DNA of 64,000 nucleotides from Adiantum capillus-veneris (GCA_014529385.2 CM043969.1:66786676-66850675); one strand, 5' to 3'. Shown: positions 32,214 through 44,954, counted from the stretch's first letter. Notes: generated from the letters alone by a model not told the origin. Numbers and translations are program-made.

Positions 32214-33736
32214 GGCATGTGATTCTCATCAAAAGTTTGTAGACAATTGGGGCGAATACTTTTATAGTGTCATGAGGTGCAGTCCACGACCCCTTGACAT
32301 TGGACTAATTATAGATTTAGAGATCGTAGAGAAGCCAAAATTGGGTCGTACTACAAAAAGATGCAAAAATCAGGAGTGAGCTCAACAAAAGAAGTAAGCA
32401 GAAGTAAAATCACCCTCCATAACCCAATAAGATCCCACAAACTTACAACCTACACCAAATCTTACACCATGGGGGAGCGTAATGTTGTGTACAAAAAAAA
32501 CTCAAAGAACACCTACCAATGGAAGGAATTGAGTCTATGATGGTCCACCAATAATAGTTGAGGAAATAGAGTTAGTAGACCTAGGTGGGAGTCCAAACTT
32601 GTTTTCATTGCCCAAAATCTCACAAAGATCAAGGAAGTTGTACTTAAGGAACTTCTCAAGGAATTTAAGATCATGGGGGAGCATAAGGTTGTGTACAAAA
32701 AAACTCAAAGAACACATACCAATGGAAGGAATTGAGTCTATGATGGTCCAACGGTAGCTGGGGAAATAGAGTTAGCAGACCTAGGTGAGGGGTCCAAACT
32801 TGTTTTCATTGCCCAAAATCTCACAAAGATCAAGGAAGTTGTACTTAAGGAACTTCTCAAGGAATTTAAAGGTATATTTTTTGGACATACCATGATATAA
32901 AGGATGTTCCATCTTTTGTAGTCCAGCATACAATTCCAATGATTAACACTGCTAAACTAGTCCAACAATGACCCTACCCAATGTATCCTCAATATGCAAA
33001 GATTGTTCAGGAGAACTCAAAAATCTTATCAAACTTGGACTCATATACCCTATTGAGCACTTTGAATGGGTGTCTCCAATAGTTAAAAAATTGAGCACTC
33101 TGAATGGGTGTCTCCAATAGTCATCGAGCCAAAAGAGAATGGAAACATAGAGTGTGCATGGACATCAAACAGCTTAATGAAGCCATTAGGAGAGACCATT
33201 ATCCATTACCATATCTAGAATATGTGATTGAAAGAGTAGCAATCAAGGAGGCTTATAGCTTTTTAGATGTGTACTCGGGTTACAATCAAATCACAATTGC
33301 ACTAAAGGACCAAGCTAAAACTACCTTCATAATAGCATTTAGAGTATTCACATTTTGAGTGATGGATTTTGGCTTAACCAATGCCCTTGACACAAGCGAT
33401 TAATAAACACTGCTATTAGAGAATATTTAAGGGAGTTTTGTGAGGCTTTCCTAGACAACCTTTGTGTTTATTCTTCTTGGAAAGAACATCTATCATGTCT
33501 ATGAAAGGTGTAGGTTATATCATATCTCATTGAACCCTTTCAAATGCCAATTTTGGATCAAATATGGAGTTATTTTAGGGCATATAGTGTCCAAGAATGG
33601 TATCTCCATAGATAAAGGAAAAATTAAAGTGATTCTAGAATTTCCACTACCCGCCAACTATAAGGCAGTTCAAAGACTCATGGGTCATGTTGGTTATTAT
33701 CGACGATTTATTCTTTATTTTACTAAGGGCACATGA
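32214..33736 (+). pseudogene. Right part of older gypsy remnant: pre-RT region and reverse transcriptase
   Basis: Continues the frame interrupted at 26640 (ACDSHQKFVDNWGEYFY). After stops there is a pre-RT segment (LTKIKEVVLKELLKEFKGIF), present twice because of a 204-bp tandem duplication. RT blocks then follow: CMDIKQLNEAIRRDHYPLPY, YSFLDVYSGYNQITIA, FGLTNA, FLDNLCVYS-like sequence, LNPFKCQF, LGHIVSKNGISID and GHVGYYRRFI. The YSFLDxYSGYNQ motif is typical of the Athila/Tat side of Ty3/gypsy. Several stops and frameshifts; it ends at about 33736. Confidence 0.8.
32468..32875. repeat. 204-bp tandem duplication in the pre-RT region
   Basis: CATGGGGGAGCGTAATGTTG at 32468 recurs, slightly changed, at 32672. 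Offset 204 bp, that is 68 codons, so the duplication preserved frame when it arose. Confidence 0.9.
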
Positions 33737-35640
33737 AGGTGGTTTTTTTTTCTACTTACATACCCATGTCTCACACCTTGCACAAATTTAGACTTTTGAG
33801 TAGCCCTCTGTTTATGCTAAATTCGCTTGATTGATGAACCATCCATCCTTTTACACTTCATCAACTTCCACATTGTATGGTCTATACCACACAAAAATTT
33901 AAACTTCTTGGGTATCCCTACGTGTATGCTTAAATCACTCCAAGGGTAAACCATCCACCCTTCTATAATTCATTCTTTCCAAATGGTGGTTCACACCTCA
34001 CACCAATTTAGACTTCCTAGGTAGCCCTTTGTGTATGTTTTGATGGAAGTGAAATATGAAATTCTCTCATATGTGTGTCCTTTTTGTCCATCCATAGTTG
34101 GTAATGGAAACCTATCAACCATGGCATGGTTGATAAGTTGGCTCAAAAACCTATCAACCATGGTTGTGGAAGTTTAATACAAAATTCTTTGATATTTGTT
34201 TCCTTTTTATCCACACATAGTTGGTTGCAAAAATATTGATGAGATTAAGAGATAGCTGATGATATATCGATTGGCTTACTATATCTAGTGGACCAATTGA
34301 CAAAGTTCACTTATATCAAGGATATTTTTGATGTTCCCTTTCAAGTGAAGAGCTTTCTTGCAAGGCTCAATAAGGATAACTCATATATTTAGAAAATGTA
34401 CACAAACTTTAGAAGGGATTAGAAGTCGGGCTCCTTTGTAGACTTTGCTCACATATGTAAGGCAAAAAAGATCCATGGGTTAAAAAAGTGGGTACCACTC
34501 CTAGATGATCGAAAGGTGATACACGACCCTTGCCAAATGCATGGTCATAAGGGTTTCCATCTTGTGAGTAAAGACATTGTCTTCCTGGTTTTTCTAAGTA
34601 TTCCTCTATAAGGCAAAGAGTCCAAATTGATGTACATTACAAACATTGAGAAAGATATAGAGCTTGAAGAGACATTGACTAATTTATTGAGGACTTGGTG
34701 AAAATATAAGGCTAGGAGATTTTGGATGTGGCAAATTATAAAGCAAAGCATAGCACAAAGGAGTCCATCGATGTCCTAGAAGATGAGCTTGATCCTTTGC
34801 TACAAAATATTTTGTGTTGCTAACTGATATCCAAAATCTCTTTGATATAAGAGAAGACTAATGCCTTGAAATTATTGCACAATTGGTAGAGCATGACAAA
34901 GGATTTGTGGACTACACTCCACGTCCACTAGCAATGCATGATACAACAACATATAAATTTATTGAGAGATTAGTTGTTGGAAAGCACATACTTGATGTTG
35001 TGCAAAGCTATGAAGATCGGAGATTTCCCACAAAGGAAGAGTTCCACGAGATATAAAAAATATTTAAAATAGAACACATGGGTAGAGGAGGTTCCAAAAA
35101 AGCTTGAGAGCAAAGACCAACCTTTTCCATTGACCTTTGGAAGGATGTATTTTATTTGCGAGTTTTTCATTTTGAGTTTTTAAGGCATTTTCAAAACTTT
35201 TTTGAGTTTTTTTGGCCAATCATATTTCTTATAATGTAATATATGGCAATGGCGTAAATACATAGATAGAGAGCACTAAAGGTGGTGAGAGAAACAATAT
35301 AATGTAGTGAGAGGATCGATATCTTTGTAAAGTCATTGAAGAACTATCAAGTTTTTCCTTAATATAATGTAGGCATGACTTACAAACAAAGTTTCTTTCC
35401 TTAGTAATATACAGGCATGACTTACAAAAAAAGTAAAAGAACAATGAAATGTGGTGAGAGAAACATCGAAATGTAGTGAGAGAAACATTGGAATGTAATG
35501 AGAGGAAAAATAGACTAGAATAGGTAGACTAGTAGGCATACTGGTCCACATTCACCTTTACATGCAAAGGTTTGATATGGAGAGTGGAAGAGATCAATTT
35601 TGGTGGGCCATAGAGTATTCCTTCTTATATATTTAGAGCA
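33737..35640. other. Unassigned sequence with short degenerate repeats
   Basis: No gene supported. Three degenerate units of about 109 bp ('acacaaatttagacttttgagtagccct...tgtatgct') at about 33781, 33891 and 33999. A 22-24-bp repeat ('gagagaaacatcgaaatgtagt') iterates at 35435-35510, with a related copy near 35280-35310. 'caggcatgacttacaaa' occurs twice near 35370 and 35410. Confidence 0.6.
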
Positions 35641-35647
35641 GGTTTTG

Positions 35648-35770
35648 TCAGGCCAAGGGCATAGAGGCCAGGGGCAAATTTGAACCAAGCTTGGGGGTTG
35701 TGCAAAACATGTGCCTGGTAGAAGCACCCCTGGTATGTAGGAGCAAGGATCCAATCTCTAGGGTTGCACC
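35648..35770 (+). repeat. Possible fragment related to element C LTR start
   Basis: TGTCAGGCCAAGGGC matches the first 15 bases of the element C LTR, then diverges. A solo or related LTR is possible but the match is short. Confidence 0.3.
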
Positions 35771-35854
35771 TTCTCTCTCAAAAAGAGGTGGATGGCTTGT
35801 TAAATAATACCAAGCCATCAATTTTTTTGAGGAGAGGAAAAGGAGTGCAACAAA

Positions 35855-35928
35855 CATCACTTCAACTTTTTAGAGGTATGGTCTTCAACACCAAAATAAG
35901 GTTTTTGACAGTTTTTCCCTCGATCCTT
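35855..35928 (-). other. Inverted fragment of family D internal leader
   Basis: Reverse complement of about 47738-47815 (shared 'ggtatggtcttcaa.accaaaataagg' and 'ccctcgatcctt'). It joins directly to LTR sequence at 35929, so the left border of the D complex is itself a rearrangement breakpoint. Confidence 0.75.
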
Positions 35929-36149
35929 AATATGGAAAGATTCGACACAAGACGAATTTTGAGCCAACTTCCGAAGGATCAAAACTGCAAATTGAACGCC
36001 ATTTGTAAACCAAGTGTCAGAATGATGAACGGTTTGAACCGCAGGTGATATGAACTACAAGATATGATCAATGAAGGTAAGTATAATAGGGCATTCTGGG
36101 TAAACTGGGAACATATAGCCAAATGGGGCAACATAAGCTCATTTGCATT

Positions 36150-36150
<1 letters not shown>

Positions 36151-36212
<62 letters not shown>
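36151..36212 (+). repeat. (AG)31 microsatellite in family D LTR
   Basis: Pure dinucleotide run about 65 bp downstream of a degraded TATAAATAGG site. Homologous runs at 43021, 44921 and 58172 differ greatly in length. Confidence 0.97.
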
Positions 36213-36213
<1 letters not shown>

Positions 36214-36612
36214 CACAGGAGCATAGAGTTTTCGGAGTTGCTTCTGGGCACTGTGACCACCTCGGTGGATCTTACTACACCAGATTTGACAGGTATGATC
36301 ATTAACCTTGCAAGAGCATGTGTGTGTGTGTCCCATAGTACATCAACAATGCCAAAACAACAGATCAAAGCAGTACAAGGTCACAAAATCGGCAAACTAA
36401 CAGGGCCAATGGGGAAGTCCAAAACCCATCAAAAACCAGAAATATTTCATCAGTAGACCCCAACTAACTGACAGAATCAGCCAAGGCAAAAACAGTAGGA
36501 AAAAGTGGTGGAACATGTTCCCCAAACCCTAAAAATAGGGAAATTTTTACAGGAGCAGCACTAGAGGGTCAGGAACACACTCCTATGACTGGCTTTTCAA
36601 AATGCTTCCCAA

Positions 36613-36630
36613 CATGGATCGCGATCCACG
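36613..36630. repeat. 18-bp palindrome, copy 1
   Basis: CATGGATCGCGATCCACG, one mismatch from the perfect palindrome. About 970 bp present between the homologous palindromes of the right LTR (58625 and 59603) are missing here, as if deleted by exchange between them. Confidence 0.9.
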
Positions 36631-36830
36631 TTCCTTTTTGCCAAATTCCATATGTCACATCACAGTCTTGTGCCTATAGTAATCCTAGATGCACTGGTGA
36701 AATTTGGTCAAATTTGGAGTAGTTTTGACAAAGTTATGCTCATTTTTTCATTCTATGGTCAAGTTTACACTTTTTGACAATTTTGATCAATGGCTAAAAC
36801 CTATTTTCACTTGCTAAAATTGTCAACAGG

Positions 36831-38865
36831 ATGCCTCGAAGGAAAACACAAAGGGAGTGGAATGCAGCTCCTTGTGAGATAACCAATATCTCATCAAATG
36901 AGAAAGCTCACCTCACCGACCATGTACTTGAAGCAATTCCGTCGACGAACATCTTCATTGGAAGGTTTCAAGCAGCAGACGAAGAAATTGTAAAGGCCAC
37001 AATCTTTCCACAGGAAATGTGGACTTTGGACCAAAAACCAGAAGTGCAAGCAGGGGGCAGGTGCCTGCAGCTAGACAATTTCTTACGACTGCCTCCTTGG
37101 GGAACGGACTTTAGACAAGCTCACAAGCTCATAAGTTCTATTCAGTACAATGGGGAAGCAACTCTAACAGACAAGGATGGGGCAGTCGTCAAGGTAAAGA
37201 TCACAGTGGAAATTATCAATGAAGCCCTCCGCCTGCCGCAAGGGACGCACAATCTATTGCAGAAAACAAAGGCAATAGACAATGACAAAGCCTTTTTGAA
37301 GCAACGAGGCCACAAGCTGACGTATCAAGACCTGATCTACTCAAAAACCGAACTGCCATTGCACCTTATCTCACAACATTTCAAGGTGCAGAAGCCGCTT
37401 AAATATACCGAACCCTTGTTGCATATAGCAGTGGTAATGGCGATGGGATTAGCTGAAGGCAGGGTGGTGAGTTGCGACTTTGGCAACTATCTTCTTGACA
37501 CTATTGTGGAAGAAAACCTAAAGGGAAGTCAACAAAGTAGAGCTTACATGAACCGGGGGGCAATGCTCACATGTATAGCCTACCAAGCAATGGGAATGAT
37601 CGAGGATTTACCACCTGGATCTGCAGAAGTGTAGATCGACCTGATCTACAGATCCAAAAGAGCTGTAAGAACAGTGGCAGGACCCTCTACGACCGAAACC
37701 AAAAGTCAAACAGACAAGGCAAAGTGCACCACTCAAGGACTCTGACAGCAAGAAGACCGAGTCAAATGCTCGGAGTAGTCAGGAAGAGGGGTCCCACCCG
37801 AGAGAGACTCTTTTGGAGTACTAGTCTTCGGAGGAGGAGCATGACAGCTCATACGTACTTGGATATACCAGGTTGAAGAAAAAGGTTGTGCACTTGGCAG
37901 AGGCTATACCCATTACTCATGCCAAATGACAATGGAAGAGGCTCAGGCATTGAGGGAAAAGCTCCACCAACAAAAGAAAGATCATCACCAAACCCAAGGA
38001 AGAGAAGCCCAACAAGGTCAAGACCTTGGTTCTCCCAGGGATGCCGATCCCCTTCCAGTGACTTCGAAGAAAGAGAATAGAGAAAGTGCAGGACTGTCAG
38101 AGCAAGGGATGGAGGTAAAGCAAATAAATCAAGAAACGGAGTTTGCACACAAAAAGCCTGCCACAACCTCTGATGATATAAAAGATTCGAAACAAAGAGA
38201 AAAGCAAGTTGCGGTGGCTGAGCAATCGGATCAGGCCCACAAAGACCAGCATAGGCCAAGATCCCCACGCTCACAAGCGGCCATGGAGGAAGGGGAGGAG
38301 TTGGTCAAGTCCTTTGACATTGACGGTCACTTAAAGCAGATCAAGCTGCAGTTTCAATGTCAGAGGGCTCTTTACAACCTAAGAGAGCTGGAGTTAGAAG
38401 ACAACAAAAAGAAAGCATCTAGAACGACAGCAAAATCTTTGCAGTTAAAGCAAGAAATTGAATCACTAAAGAAGGTACAACTCCAGAAACAATCGGAGTT
38501 GCAGAGAGAATAGGAGAATGCAACGTACTATTACAAGGAAGTGCAACAATTCAACAAGGCGAACTCCGCATTGCAGATCGAGCAGCAACGCCTCGAGGAG
38601 GAGCTAACTAGGGAAAAAGAACAAAATAAGAAGCTACAAGGCTCATATGCGGTGATTAGAAGATCTCTAACTCAGCTCCTGGCCATACAAGAGAACCCCT
38701 CCTCCTCAACGACAATTGTAGGATCTACTTCCTTGAGCTAGGAAATCAAAGAGTTGAAAGAAGTTCTGAAAGAAGAGAAATATGACAGGCAGATCATGAC
38801 GGCAGTTCATAGGGCCCTACAACAGGCCAGGGATGAAGAAATTGAAGATTTAAAAGGCAACTAGC
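36831..38865 (+). pseudogene. LTR-borne ORF of family D: globular domain plus coiled coil
   Basis: ATG 36831 opens 267 codons (MPRRKTQREWNAAP...), with a Trp/Pro segment LRLPPWGTDFRQAHKLISSI and EALRLPQGT, then LLHIAVVMAMGLAEGRVVSC. The same frame continues, broken only by stops (37632, ~37743, ~37776, ~37850, 38511, 38739), through a Gln/Lys/Glu-rich coiled coil (LKQEIESLKKVQLQKQSELQ; LQIEQQRLEEELTREKEQN). A second, more broken copy starts at 59820. The domain is loosely like the plant transposon proteins found in Athila/Tat elements; I cannot assign it firmly. Its place is downstream of the LTR promoter and, if the giant-LTR model is right, upstream of the PBS. The function could be Gag-like or accessory. 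Confidence 0.5.
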
Positions 38866-38962
38866 TGAGGCAAGAGGGGAATTATTAGCTCTAAGAGCAG
38901 ATCACCCAAAATATTAGTAGGACCCAGGGGAGTTTGATCAGGGAGAAGAATTCAAACATTCA

Positions 38963-39770
38963 ATGTTTGAAGCTCATCAAATCGAGGTACCCACTACCAG
39001 CACTGGAAAAGGCATGCAAGAATTTGCAGATCCAGCCACGACATCCACTTCGGAGTCAGCAAGGGATGCAATTCAGTGCCGGGTCTCAAAAGTAAAGGAC
39101 CCTTCACACAAGGCATATATGCAATATGAATTGAAAGTGCTGGAATCGGTTGCCCTCCTCATGATCACTCTAGATGAGGCAGTTAAAAACCTTAGGCACA
39201 AGATGATCGCACGGCCATTGATGCGGCAAGAAGTGAGATTATGGAAGCTAAAGATGCTCCCCGAACTTGAACCAATCAGCAGAGGGGACTATAGAGAGGT
39301 TCCTGTTACGACCCTTCAAATTCAGCCCATCATAGATAATCAGTCCCTCTGGCAGAAAAAGTGGTTCGATCAGCGCGGCCAACTGACGAAACATATTATA
39401 GGAACGCTCCCCAGCACTTGAGGATCGACCCCACCTACTATCCCATCAAGAGACGGTGATTTTGGGATAGTTTTTACATATGGCAAAGCAAAAGACCGGC
39501 ATTGCTGAACTACATTGTAATTACAAATCCCCTCAATATCAACCCACCATCCGAGCATTACATGAATCAAACTCTTAAAGGGGTCATCCACATAATGAAG
39601 GAGATCCTAGATCTCGCCTGTCAGATGCTGGTAAAGATTTCCAAAATGCTCATCACATGCATTACAACTTTCAATGATATAGAGGTAGCAGAACACCCCT
39701 GGCAGATTTTTGTGGAAGGCATAAGAGGGCTCTGTTGGAATATGGAGACTATAATGAGCGGCTAACAAAG
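38963..39770 (+). pseudogene. Decayed continuation of the LTR-borne ORF, other frame
   Basis: Open stretches 38963-39421 and 39502-39765 contain plausible protein (KDPSHKAYMQYELKVLESVA; QPIIDNQSLWQKKWFDQRGQ). A one-base frameshift relative to the upstream frame separates them. No domain recognised. Confidence 0.35.
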
Positions 39771-39779
39771 GCTGCACCA

Positions 39780-40642
39780 ATTATGCACCAAGCAAGGGAT
39801 ATGCTATGGATGTACACAATATTTTCTATTCACATTGTATAAGGTCTTGGGCTCATTTGGGAGTTCCAAAGTTGTATATGCTAGCCAGAAAGCTCAATTT
39901 AATCCCATGGTAGGAGGCTTTGTGGTGCATGCCTTTATAAGGAACCCTTTTATGCAAAGAGGTCATTCTGGAGTGGTCCTTTTGAGAACTCTCTTCCTAG
40001 AGTAGGTCTTGATGGCCTAGCCTTTGAGCTTAATGCCCATGCTTAGAAGGCTAGTGCTAATCACATGTAATTAGTGTAATCCTCTCTTAATTAATCTAGT
40101 TTTCATTATGTTGTCAATCATGTTTCTCTACTTTCCGTCATTGTTTTGAAGTGTTGATCTTTTCTAATCTAACTCTTACTTATGCTAAGCTACTCCGATT
40201 AGTGGAGTCCTTATCTAACTCTGTCGATTTTGTGGAGTGGGTGTACTCGTGATTGAGGGATTAGAGTTGTCCTCTAATGGTGTGCTTGTGTGTGTAGGTT
40301 TAAGAAGCTTTGAGCTTAATTTGATTATGTGTGACTTGATTTGGACACCATGATTGGCATGGTTGGGGTGGCCGACTTGAATGCGATCTTGTGTGCTTAA
40401 TCGTCAATGCATGTAATTAGAGTTGTGCTTGAGAGACTCCAAGATTAGTGTGTTTCACTTCGTTGCTTGATGTGTGTAGATGATTGCTTGTATTGATGCT
40501 TGATGTGCGATTAGCATTAGTTGATTTGGGATGATTTCTATTTGCATTGGAGGATACACGCTCTTGAATCCTCTCAATCTTCGCATCCGATGACGCTCTC
40601 GCATATTCTTTGTGTGATGCCTCCAAGCCCTGGCCGGGTCAT

Positions 40643-40687
<45 letters not shown>

Positions 40688-41069
40688 GATTGATAGATTT
40701 TGTGGGAGATTGCCTATGCTATGGCGAGCCTGAGACAAAAATCCCTAGTAAGAATGTTATCATGGGCTTGTATGTAAGAGTCATGTTTCTGCCTTCTCAT
40801 TACATGCACACCTTCGAAGAGGCTTTCATGATAGGCTCCTTCGAAGTGGAATCTTCCATATTCAACCCAATGATAAAATATGTGCCAGCTCGCCACATCG
40901 CCTACCAAAGTACCCTCAACAATAATCCATTCAGAGAGCTGGCCACCAAAGTCAATATTGAAGCATGAGCTCAGAAATTCAGAAATCTCACTGCAACGCT
41001 CGAAAGAAGGTGGTAGACTCACTAAGAGATAGCTTGCACGAGGACATGCAATGAATAGGAAGGAGGTAA
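39780..41069 (+). other. LTR interior without clear genes
   Basis: Contains a TTTATAAGG box near 39931, a (CT)n run 40644-40685 and a possible coding remnant 40690-40968 (YHMHTFEEAFMIGSFEVES-like) of unknown type. A smaller solo LTR could be inserted at about 39835-40690, but no clean ends or target duplication were found. Confidence 0.4.
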
Positions 41070-41954
41070 TGTTTGGTGGATACAGGCGTATGCACACCAA
41101 ACCCTGCAAACACTCTATTGTTTCAAAGAAAGCCATGTAATTCAGCCTAGAATGAGTTGTAATCATGAGGTAATTAGACAATACTCTTTTTACTCCTCTG
41201 AGTCTACACCCTTGTAAGAGGAAGGATGGTCGTGGGAAAGCCCCCTTAAGTTTTAGAAGTCAAAAAACCCTTAGTTTTGAGGGAGTTTTATCATTAGTTG
41301 GAAGGAGCAGAAAATGTGCATGGTGGGGACCTCTTGCTGCTTCAACTTGTAACCTTCTTTTCTCCTAAGCTGGTAATCAGAATTCGTTTTTGAATAGCAC
41401 ATTGTGTTCCTTGTCTCTTGCTCTACAAATTAAGTATAATCATTTCCAATTCTGCTGTGGTTTACGACGCATTGTTTGTGAGCTAAATGCATTGATTTGG
41501 AGGTTAAATTGGTTGTTTTTTGATGTTTTGACATGGATAAGTGTTTCTATGCTTAAGGAAGACCTTTCCGAGTACTTCTGTTTCAGTTTTCTGCACATTT
41601 TTTGTGATGGATCGTGATTGATGTACCTTCCCAGATGGTGATAGAACTTGGTAGGATTGAGCCCTTAAGTGTTGTGATACCTCTCCTTAAGTTTTGTGGT
41701 GGTTCCGGATTCATTTGGATGCCGAAAAGGCGTGACGACCTAGAGTGGTGAGATTGGACGCATACTGATTGTTTGACTAGGAAGTGGTTGATTTGCTTGT
41801 GTCGTATAATGAGTAGCCCCTTGAGTTCACTTTGGTGAGATTGACACTCTCATCAAGTCTCCGTGCCCCATCCCAAGTCACTTCCTTGCATATTGACATT
41901 ATGTTAGTACAAAAGAGCTATGTTGCAGACGTCCGTCGCGGCGACCCGCTAACA
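41070..41954 (+). repeat. Family D LTR 3' part, copy 1 (885 bp)
   Basis: TGTTTGGTGGATACAGG to CGCTAACA. High similarity to 46473-47363. It is followed here by internal 3' sequence (equivalent to 57113 on), not by a PBS, so nearly the whole internal region of this copy is deleted. Confidence 0.85.
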
Positions 41955-42429
41955 ACAGACATTCAACCACAACAAATTGCTCACCGCTGTTGGCACACAA
42001 CTTAACCCAATGAACCACTGTCTTCGACATCCAAACACAGTCAAATGGGTATGGCAACCAAAACGACCTTGCCTTCACGATGCGTCTTCTAGCGAATCCA
42101 AACCTAAGCAATTTCGATGGCAACCCAAACAATGCCAAAAAGCAACCCAACCATCCGCATCAAGGCTTTTGCTAGTCACAGTAAAACACAGAGACCGTCT
42201 TCTCCAATTACTATTGTTCGGACCATGCAACTTCCAAGGAACCTCGCCACCAATAGCCACTGAACATATTGTTCAGCACCTATCTCTTGCATAGCATTTT
42301 GTTTCCCCATGCATATCCTCCATCAACATCATAGAGCCACACTATACGGCTATGCATAGACACGCGCTTTATTCCCACGCACTCTGACACATGTTCGTCG
42401 CGGACGACTCACTCTAGGAAGGGGGGAAA
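41955..42429 (+). other. Family D internal 3' non-coding remnant with polypurine tract
   Basis: Homologous to 57113-57589 ('caaatgggtatggcaacca', 'acatgttcgtc.cggacgac'). It ends in the polypurine tract AGGAAGGGGGGAAA at 42416-42429, directly before the LTR start TGTGACAGG. Confidence 0.85.
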
Positions 42430-42950
42430 TGTGACAGGATTATCATTTGTATTTACTATCATTATCATCTTACTTATTTTCTTTTTCTTTTTGTTTCCTT
42501 TCCTTTCCTTTTCTTTAAAAAACATATAACAAGTTTTTCAGAGCCTGACAGACTCTTAGTTGGCATAATCATGAGCCATACCGTCACCATCTAATACCAG
42601 AACAAGAGTATGTATATAAGGGAGGCTACAATAATTTTGGCTAGTTTTTGGCCGACTAATAACATTGTAGATAATTTTCTTTTACAAAAAAGCAAAAAGA
42701 CGACAGATAATCAACAAAAAGTTGATAAGTCGAGCCAGGAAAGTCATAATTGACTTTTGAAAGCAAACGCCAAACTTCAAAGCAAGGACTTGGAACATGG
42801 AAAATATGGAAAGATTTGACGCGAATTTTGAGCCAACTTTTGAAGGAACAAAACTGCAGATTGAACGCCATTTGTAAACCAAGTGTCAGAATAACGAACG
42901 GTTTGAACCGCAGGTGATATGAACTACAAGATATGATCAATGAAGGTAAG

Positions 42951-42960
42951 TATAAATAGG
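42951..42960 (+). promoter_or_regulatory. TATA box of family D LTR
   Basis: TATAAATAGG, a near-ideal plant TATA box, 61 bp before the (AG)45 run. Homologues are TATAATAGG-like at ~36087, TATAAATGGG at ~44851 and at 58102. A second candidate, TATATAAGG, lies upstream at 42613 and 57761. Confidence 0.7.
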
Positions 42961-43013
42961 GCATTCTGGGTAGATTGGGAACATATAGCCAAATGGGGAA
43001 ACATAAGCTCATT

Positions 43014-43020
<7 letters not shown>

Positions 43021-43110
<90 letters not shown>
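43021..43110 (+). repeat. (AG)45 microsatellite in family D LTR
   Basis: Longest of the homologous runs in this family (others 31, 17 and about 29 units). Confidence 0.97.
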
Positions 43111-43111
<1 letters not shown>

Positions 43112-43420
43112 CACAAGAGCATAGAGTTTTTGGAGTTGCTTCTGCGCACTGCGACCACCTCGGTGGATCTTACTACACCAGATTGACAGGTATGATCATT
43201 AACCTTGCAAGAGCATGTGTGTGTGTCCCATACTACATCAACAATGCCAAAACAACAGATCAAAGCAGTACAAGGTCACAAAATCGGCAAACTAACAGGG
43301 CCAATGGGGAAGTCCAAAACCCATCAAAAACCAGAAATATTTCATCAGTAGACCCCGACTAACTGACAGAATCAGCCAAGGCAAAAACAGTAGAAAAAAG
43401 TGGTGGAACATGGACAATGT

Positions 43421-44629
43421 AGGCTCACGTGTATTGGTTTGTCGCTTAGGTATCCACAATTGCCTTGGTTTGGTTTCCATGATTGATTTCTTAACACATA
43501 TTTTCTTGACCATGGTGGTGGAGTATCGCTGAGCTGGTGCATGTGGTGATGGTAGAGGTTCCCATACATGGTCCGTTTGTACAAATGGTGTGGAAAAAAA
43601 TTTGCCCTCGTGTGCGAGGAGTAAAGTGTTGTCTTGCCAGTTTGGTGTGGATTGATAAGTGCGCATCCACGACACTCCTAGAATGACTGCTTTGTTAAGA
43701 TGTTGATCTTTGACCACATGAAGTTGATGCGGATAAACTATTCCCTCAATGGTGACTGGTAAATTTATGTGGTCCAGACTGTCCATAGTGCCTTTGTTTG
43801 GTACTTTGAATTCCATAGTGTTGGGCATTAGAGGTTCCTGCGTGATTTTTTTGAAAGTGGAATAGTTAACCACATTATCTCTAGCCCCTGTGTCCACTAA
43901 GGCTCGTTTGGTGGTGCCGTCGGCAAGTTGTACATGAATGTGTAGATCCATTCCTGCTAACCGTGTAGCTTCCATTTGTATGGATGCTATCGGAGCATTC
44001 GCAATAGCCACTTCGTGGTGTGCTTTTTTCTGGAAGTCTGCTTGTTCTTTGCGTTTTAATATTCCGAGTCTGCCTTCCTGCTGTGCTTGTTCCCGAATGT
44101 CCTGTGCTTGATGTTTACACTGAGCTGCTGCATGGAGTGTTGCGAGTTTGTCTGGTGTTAGTGGAAGAAGATATTTCTTTAATCTGCAGCCACTCGTCCA
44201 ATTAGGATTCTCCTCTTTTGCTAATGTTGGAAGTTTGATGGCACCACTTTGCGATATATCATGTATTACAAAAGGCCCCATTCCTTGCTTTTTGAGTTTT
44301 TTGGAGTGTTGTTTGAGGGTATACATGAGAACATAATCCCCTTTTTGAAACTCCTTTCCAATCACGTGTTGATCATGAAAATATTCATTTGTTTTTTTTG
44401 AGCATATATCTCAGCTATGGCCCTAAGTCTGGTTTCATCTAATTGTTCTAGGGTGTCTAGTCTCTCCAATAGCTCATGGCCCGTTCATCCAAACTGTGTT
44501 GCCACTCTTAGGGATTTAATTAGGAATTCCAATGATAGGATCACATTGATCCCGAATACCAGGTTAAAGGGAGTTGTTCCAATGGAAGTTTTAAAAGCTA
44601 CTCGGTAAGCCCATAAGGCTGTGTGTAGC
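43421..44629 (-). pseudogene. Inverted integrase C-terminus and second protease domain, copy 1
   Basis: Reverse complement of about 55887-57108. A minus-strand frame from 44365 (open to 43292) reads MIGKEFQKGDYVLMYTLKQH, FVIHDISQSGAIKL, then RALVDTGARDNVVNYSTF (aspartic protease DTGA), VILGVSWMRTYQ and WEPLPSPH. The integrase part before 44365 is broken by a frameshift (TALWAYRVAFKTSIGTTPFN near 44600). It begins exactly where the palindrome AACATGG is truncated at ~43420. The protease frame here is better preserved than its RT elsewhere. Confidence 0.85.
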
Positions 44630-44913
44630 TGTTTGGTGGATACAGGCGCATACATGCGCATGCACACTAAACCCTGTGGATACTCTATTTAAAAAAAAGA
44701 ACCATGTAATGCAGACTAAGATGAGTTGTATCATGATGTGATTAGACAATACCCTCTTTATTTCTCTGAGTCTACACCCTTGTAAGAGGCCGGATGGCCA
44801 TGGGAAAGCGCAGGTGATATGAACTACAAGATATGATCAATGAACGTAAGTATAAATGGGGCATTCTGGGTAGACTGGGAACATATAGCCAAATGGGGCA
44901 ACATAAGCTCATT

Positions 44914-44920
<7 letters not shown>

Positions 44921-44954
<34 letters not shown>
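44921..44954 (+). repeat. (AG)17 microsatellite in the second duplicated unit
   Basis: Homologous to the (AG)45 run at 43021. Confidence 0.95.

Larger units (their letters stand above)
35929..41954 (+). repeat. Family D left LTR (about 6 kb, 5'-truncated, inferred)
   Basis: Begins at a point equivalent to position ~373 of the LTR starting at 42430 and ends CGACCCGCTAACA, equivalent to the LTR end at 47363 that is followed by a PBS. Inside, in order: degraded TATA region, (AG)31, leader with one palindrome, an ORF with coiled coil, a CT microsatellite at 40644-40685, and an 885-bp 3' part (41070-41954) also present at 46473-47363. Treating all this as one LTR is an inference from two PPT-LTR junctions and one LTR-PBS junction of the family. 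No single uninterrupted pair is visible in this window. Confidence 0.5.

Noticed and set aside
36064-36456. ORFs encoding Arg-Glu or Leu-Ser repeats at the AG/CT runs (also at 26708, 42940, 58084 and 60858)
   Set aside because: Translation of pure dinucleotide repeats is open in all frames; not evidence of genes.
39835-40690. A solo LTR inside the left D LTR
   Set aside because: A TATA-like box and CT run are present, but no TG...CA ends with a target duplication could be defined.
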